A DNA stretch of 6,645 nucleotides from Dehalococcoides mccartyi (lineage in GTDB: Bacteria > Chloroflexota > Dehalococcoidia > UBA2979). Position 1 is the stretch's first letter, and each line of letters opens with the position of its first letter. The DNA lies in the NCBI GenBank assembly GCA_945888895.1, contig CAMDAY010000122.1:1-6645 (forward strand), given 5' to 3'. Made by a program: the position numbers and the translations under genes. A model generated the notes under the pieces. It was not told the origin of the DNA, did not search any database, and saw only the letters and a list, made by a program, of their open reading frames with translations. Positions 6,110 to 6,645 of the stretch are shown here, one piece after another.

Positions 6110-6645
6110 ATGGCAGGTGCACTGGACGGCATTCGCGTCCTTGACCTCACGGTCTACCAGCAGGGCCCACACGGGGCGGCAATGCTCGCCGACCTCGGCG
6201 CCGACGTGATCAAGATCGAGCCGCCCGACACCGGTGACCTCGGTCGGGTGAACGGCGACGCGTACTTCAACTACCTGAACCGCGGGAAGCGGGGCATCGC
6301 GCTCGACCTGAAGAACGAGGCCGGCAAAGAGGTGTTCCTGCGCCTCGCGGACACGGCCGACATCTTCCACAACAACCTGCGCCCGGGTGTCATCGACCGC
6401 CTCGGTCTGACGTACCCGGTGCTGAGCGCGCGCAACCCGCGCATCATCGTGAACAACGCCACGGGCTGGGGCCACCTCGGCCCCGACGCCGAGGCGCAGC
6501 TCGGGTCGTTCGACGGCCTCGCGCAGGCTCGCGGTGGTCTGCAGTCGGTGAACGTGACGCTCGAGGCGCCGCAGCACGGCGTGCCGGTGCCCCTGGCCGA
6601 CCAGGTTGGCGGGATGATCTCGGCATACGGGATGCTCGCGGCGCT
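6110..6645 (+). CDS. CaiB/BaiF (family III) CoA-transferase, formyl-CoA-transferase-like, N-terminal 178 residues (3' end outside window)
   Basis: The frame runs without a stop from ATG 6110 to the window edge; the family is usually about 390-430 residues, so a little under half is visible. The opening MAGALDGIRVLDLT, then QQGPHGAAMLADLGADVIKIEPP (17-39), NRGKRGIALDLKNEAGKEVFLRLADTADI (57-85) and LRPGVIDRLGL (90-100), are hallmarks of family III CoA-transferases. These enzymes move CoA between carboxylic acids through aspartyl-anhydride intermediates. Asp164 in PLADQVGGM aligns by eye with the catalytic Asp169 of E. coli Frc (YfdW). Gln17 matches the position of Frc Gln17 (QSGP there, QQGP here), as far as I recall that sequence. 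It follows the TPP-enzyme gene by 55 bp on the same strand. The pairing mirrors frc/oxc of oxalate catabolism, with formyl-CoA as possible CoA donor. Family membership is secure; the acid substrate is unknown, since the family also includes carnitine, succinyl and mesaconyl transferases. Confidence 0.9.
   Translation, partial: MAGALDGIRVLDLTVYQQGPHGAAMLADLGADVIKIEPPDTGDLGRVNGDAYFNYLNRGKRGIALDLKNEAGKEVFLRLADTADIFHNNLRPGVIDRLGLTYPVLSARNPRIIVNNATGWGHLGPDAEAQLGSFDGLAQARGGLQSVNVTLEAPQHGVPVPLADQVGGMISAYGMLAA

Overview
The window is GC-rich, densely coding bacterial DNA with short gaps. It probably comes from an environmental, oligotrophic-type lineage. Chloroflexota (Dehalococcoidia/SAR202-like) is my best guess, based on three points: the C-terminal module of the first protein resembles one I remember from that group, the solute-binding protein is a Tat-type lipoprotein, and the TPP-enzyme/CoA-transferase pair suits such genomes. 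The evidence is indirect and an actinobacterial or other high-GC source is not excluded. All five visible stop codons are TAG.

Layout. Positions 1-338 (+) hold the C-terminal end of a secreted or surface protein. A perfect 22-bp inverted repeat at 355-402 is a bidirectional terminator between this gene and the convergent operon. On the minus strand, 4150 to 426, lies a three-gene operon for a peptide/nickel-type (family 5) ABC importer: a Tat-type substrate-binding lipoprotein (2378-4150), a DppB-type permease (1315-2271) and a DppC-type permease (426-1325, overlapping the previous gene by 11 bp). The operon ends at the terminator without ATPase genes. A 260-bp divergent intergenic region (4151-4410) holds a good minus-strand promoter, an 18-bp near-palindrome and an imperfect hairpin. 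On the plus strand follow a thiamine-diphosphate enzyme of the oxalyl-CoA decarboxylase / 2-hydroxyacyl-CoA lyase group (4411-6054) and, 55 bp later, the first 178 codons of a CaiB/BaiF (family III, formyl-CoA-transferase-like) CoA-transferase (6110 to the window edge).

How the genes may work together (inference). The binding protein captures a small organic solute outside the membrane and the two permeases import it, with ATPases encoded elsewhere. The CoA-transferase would then put CoA onto a carboxylic or 2-hydroxy acid and the TPP enzyme would cleave the acyl-CoA, releasing formyl-CoA (with an aldehyde) or CO2. Formyl-CoA could serve as the CoA donor for the next round, as in oxalate catabolism. 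The TPP enzyme departs from the classical enzymes at several catalytic positions (Asp50 for the usual Glu, Ser468 for the usual Tyr, Gly-Asp-Tyr in the TPP motif), so its substrate is not assigned. The divergent arrangement around a shared, operator-like region suggests co-regulation. No mobile element, CRISPR array, tRNA or rRNA gene was seen.
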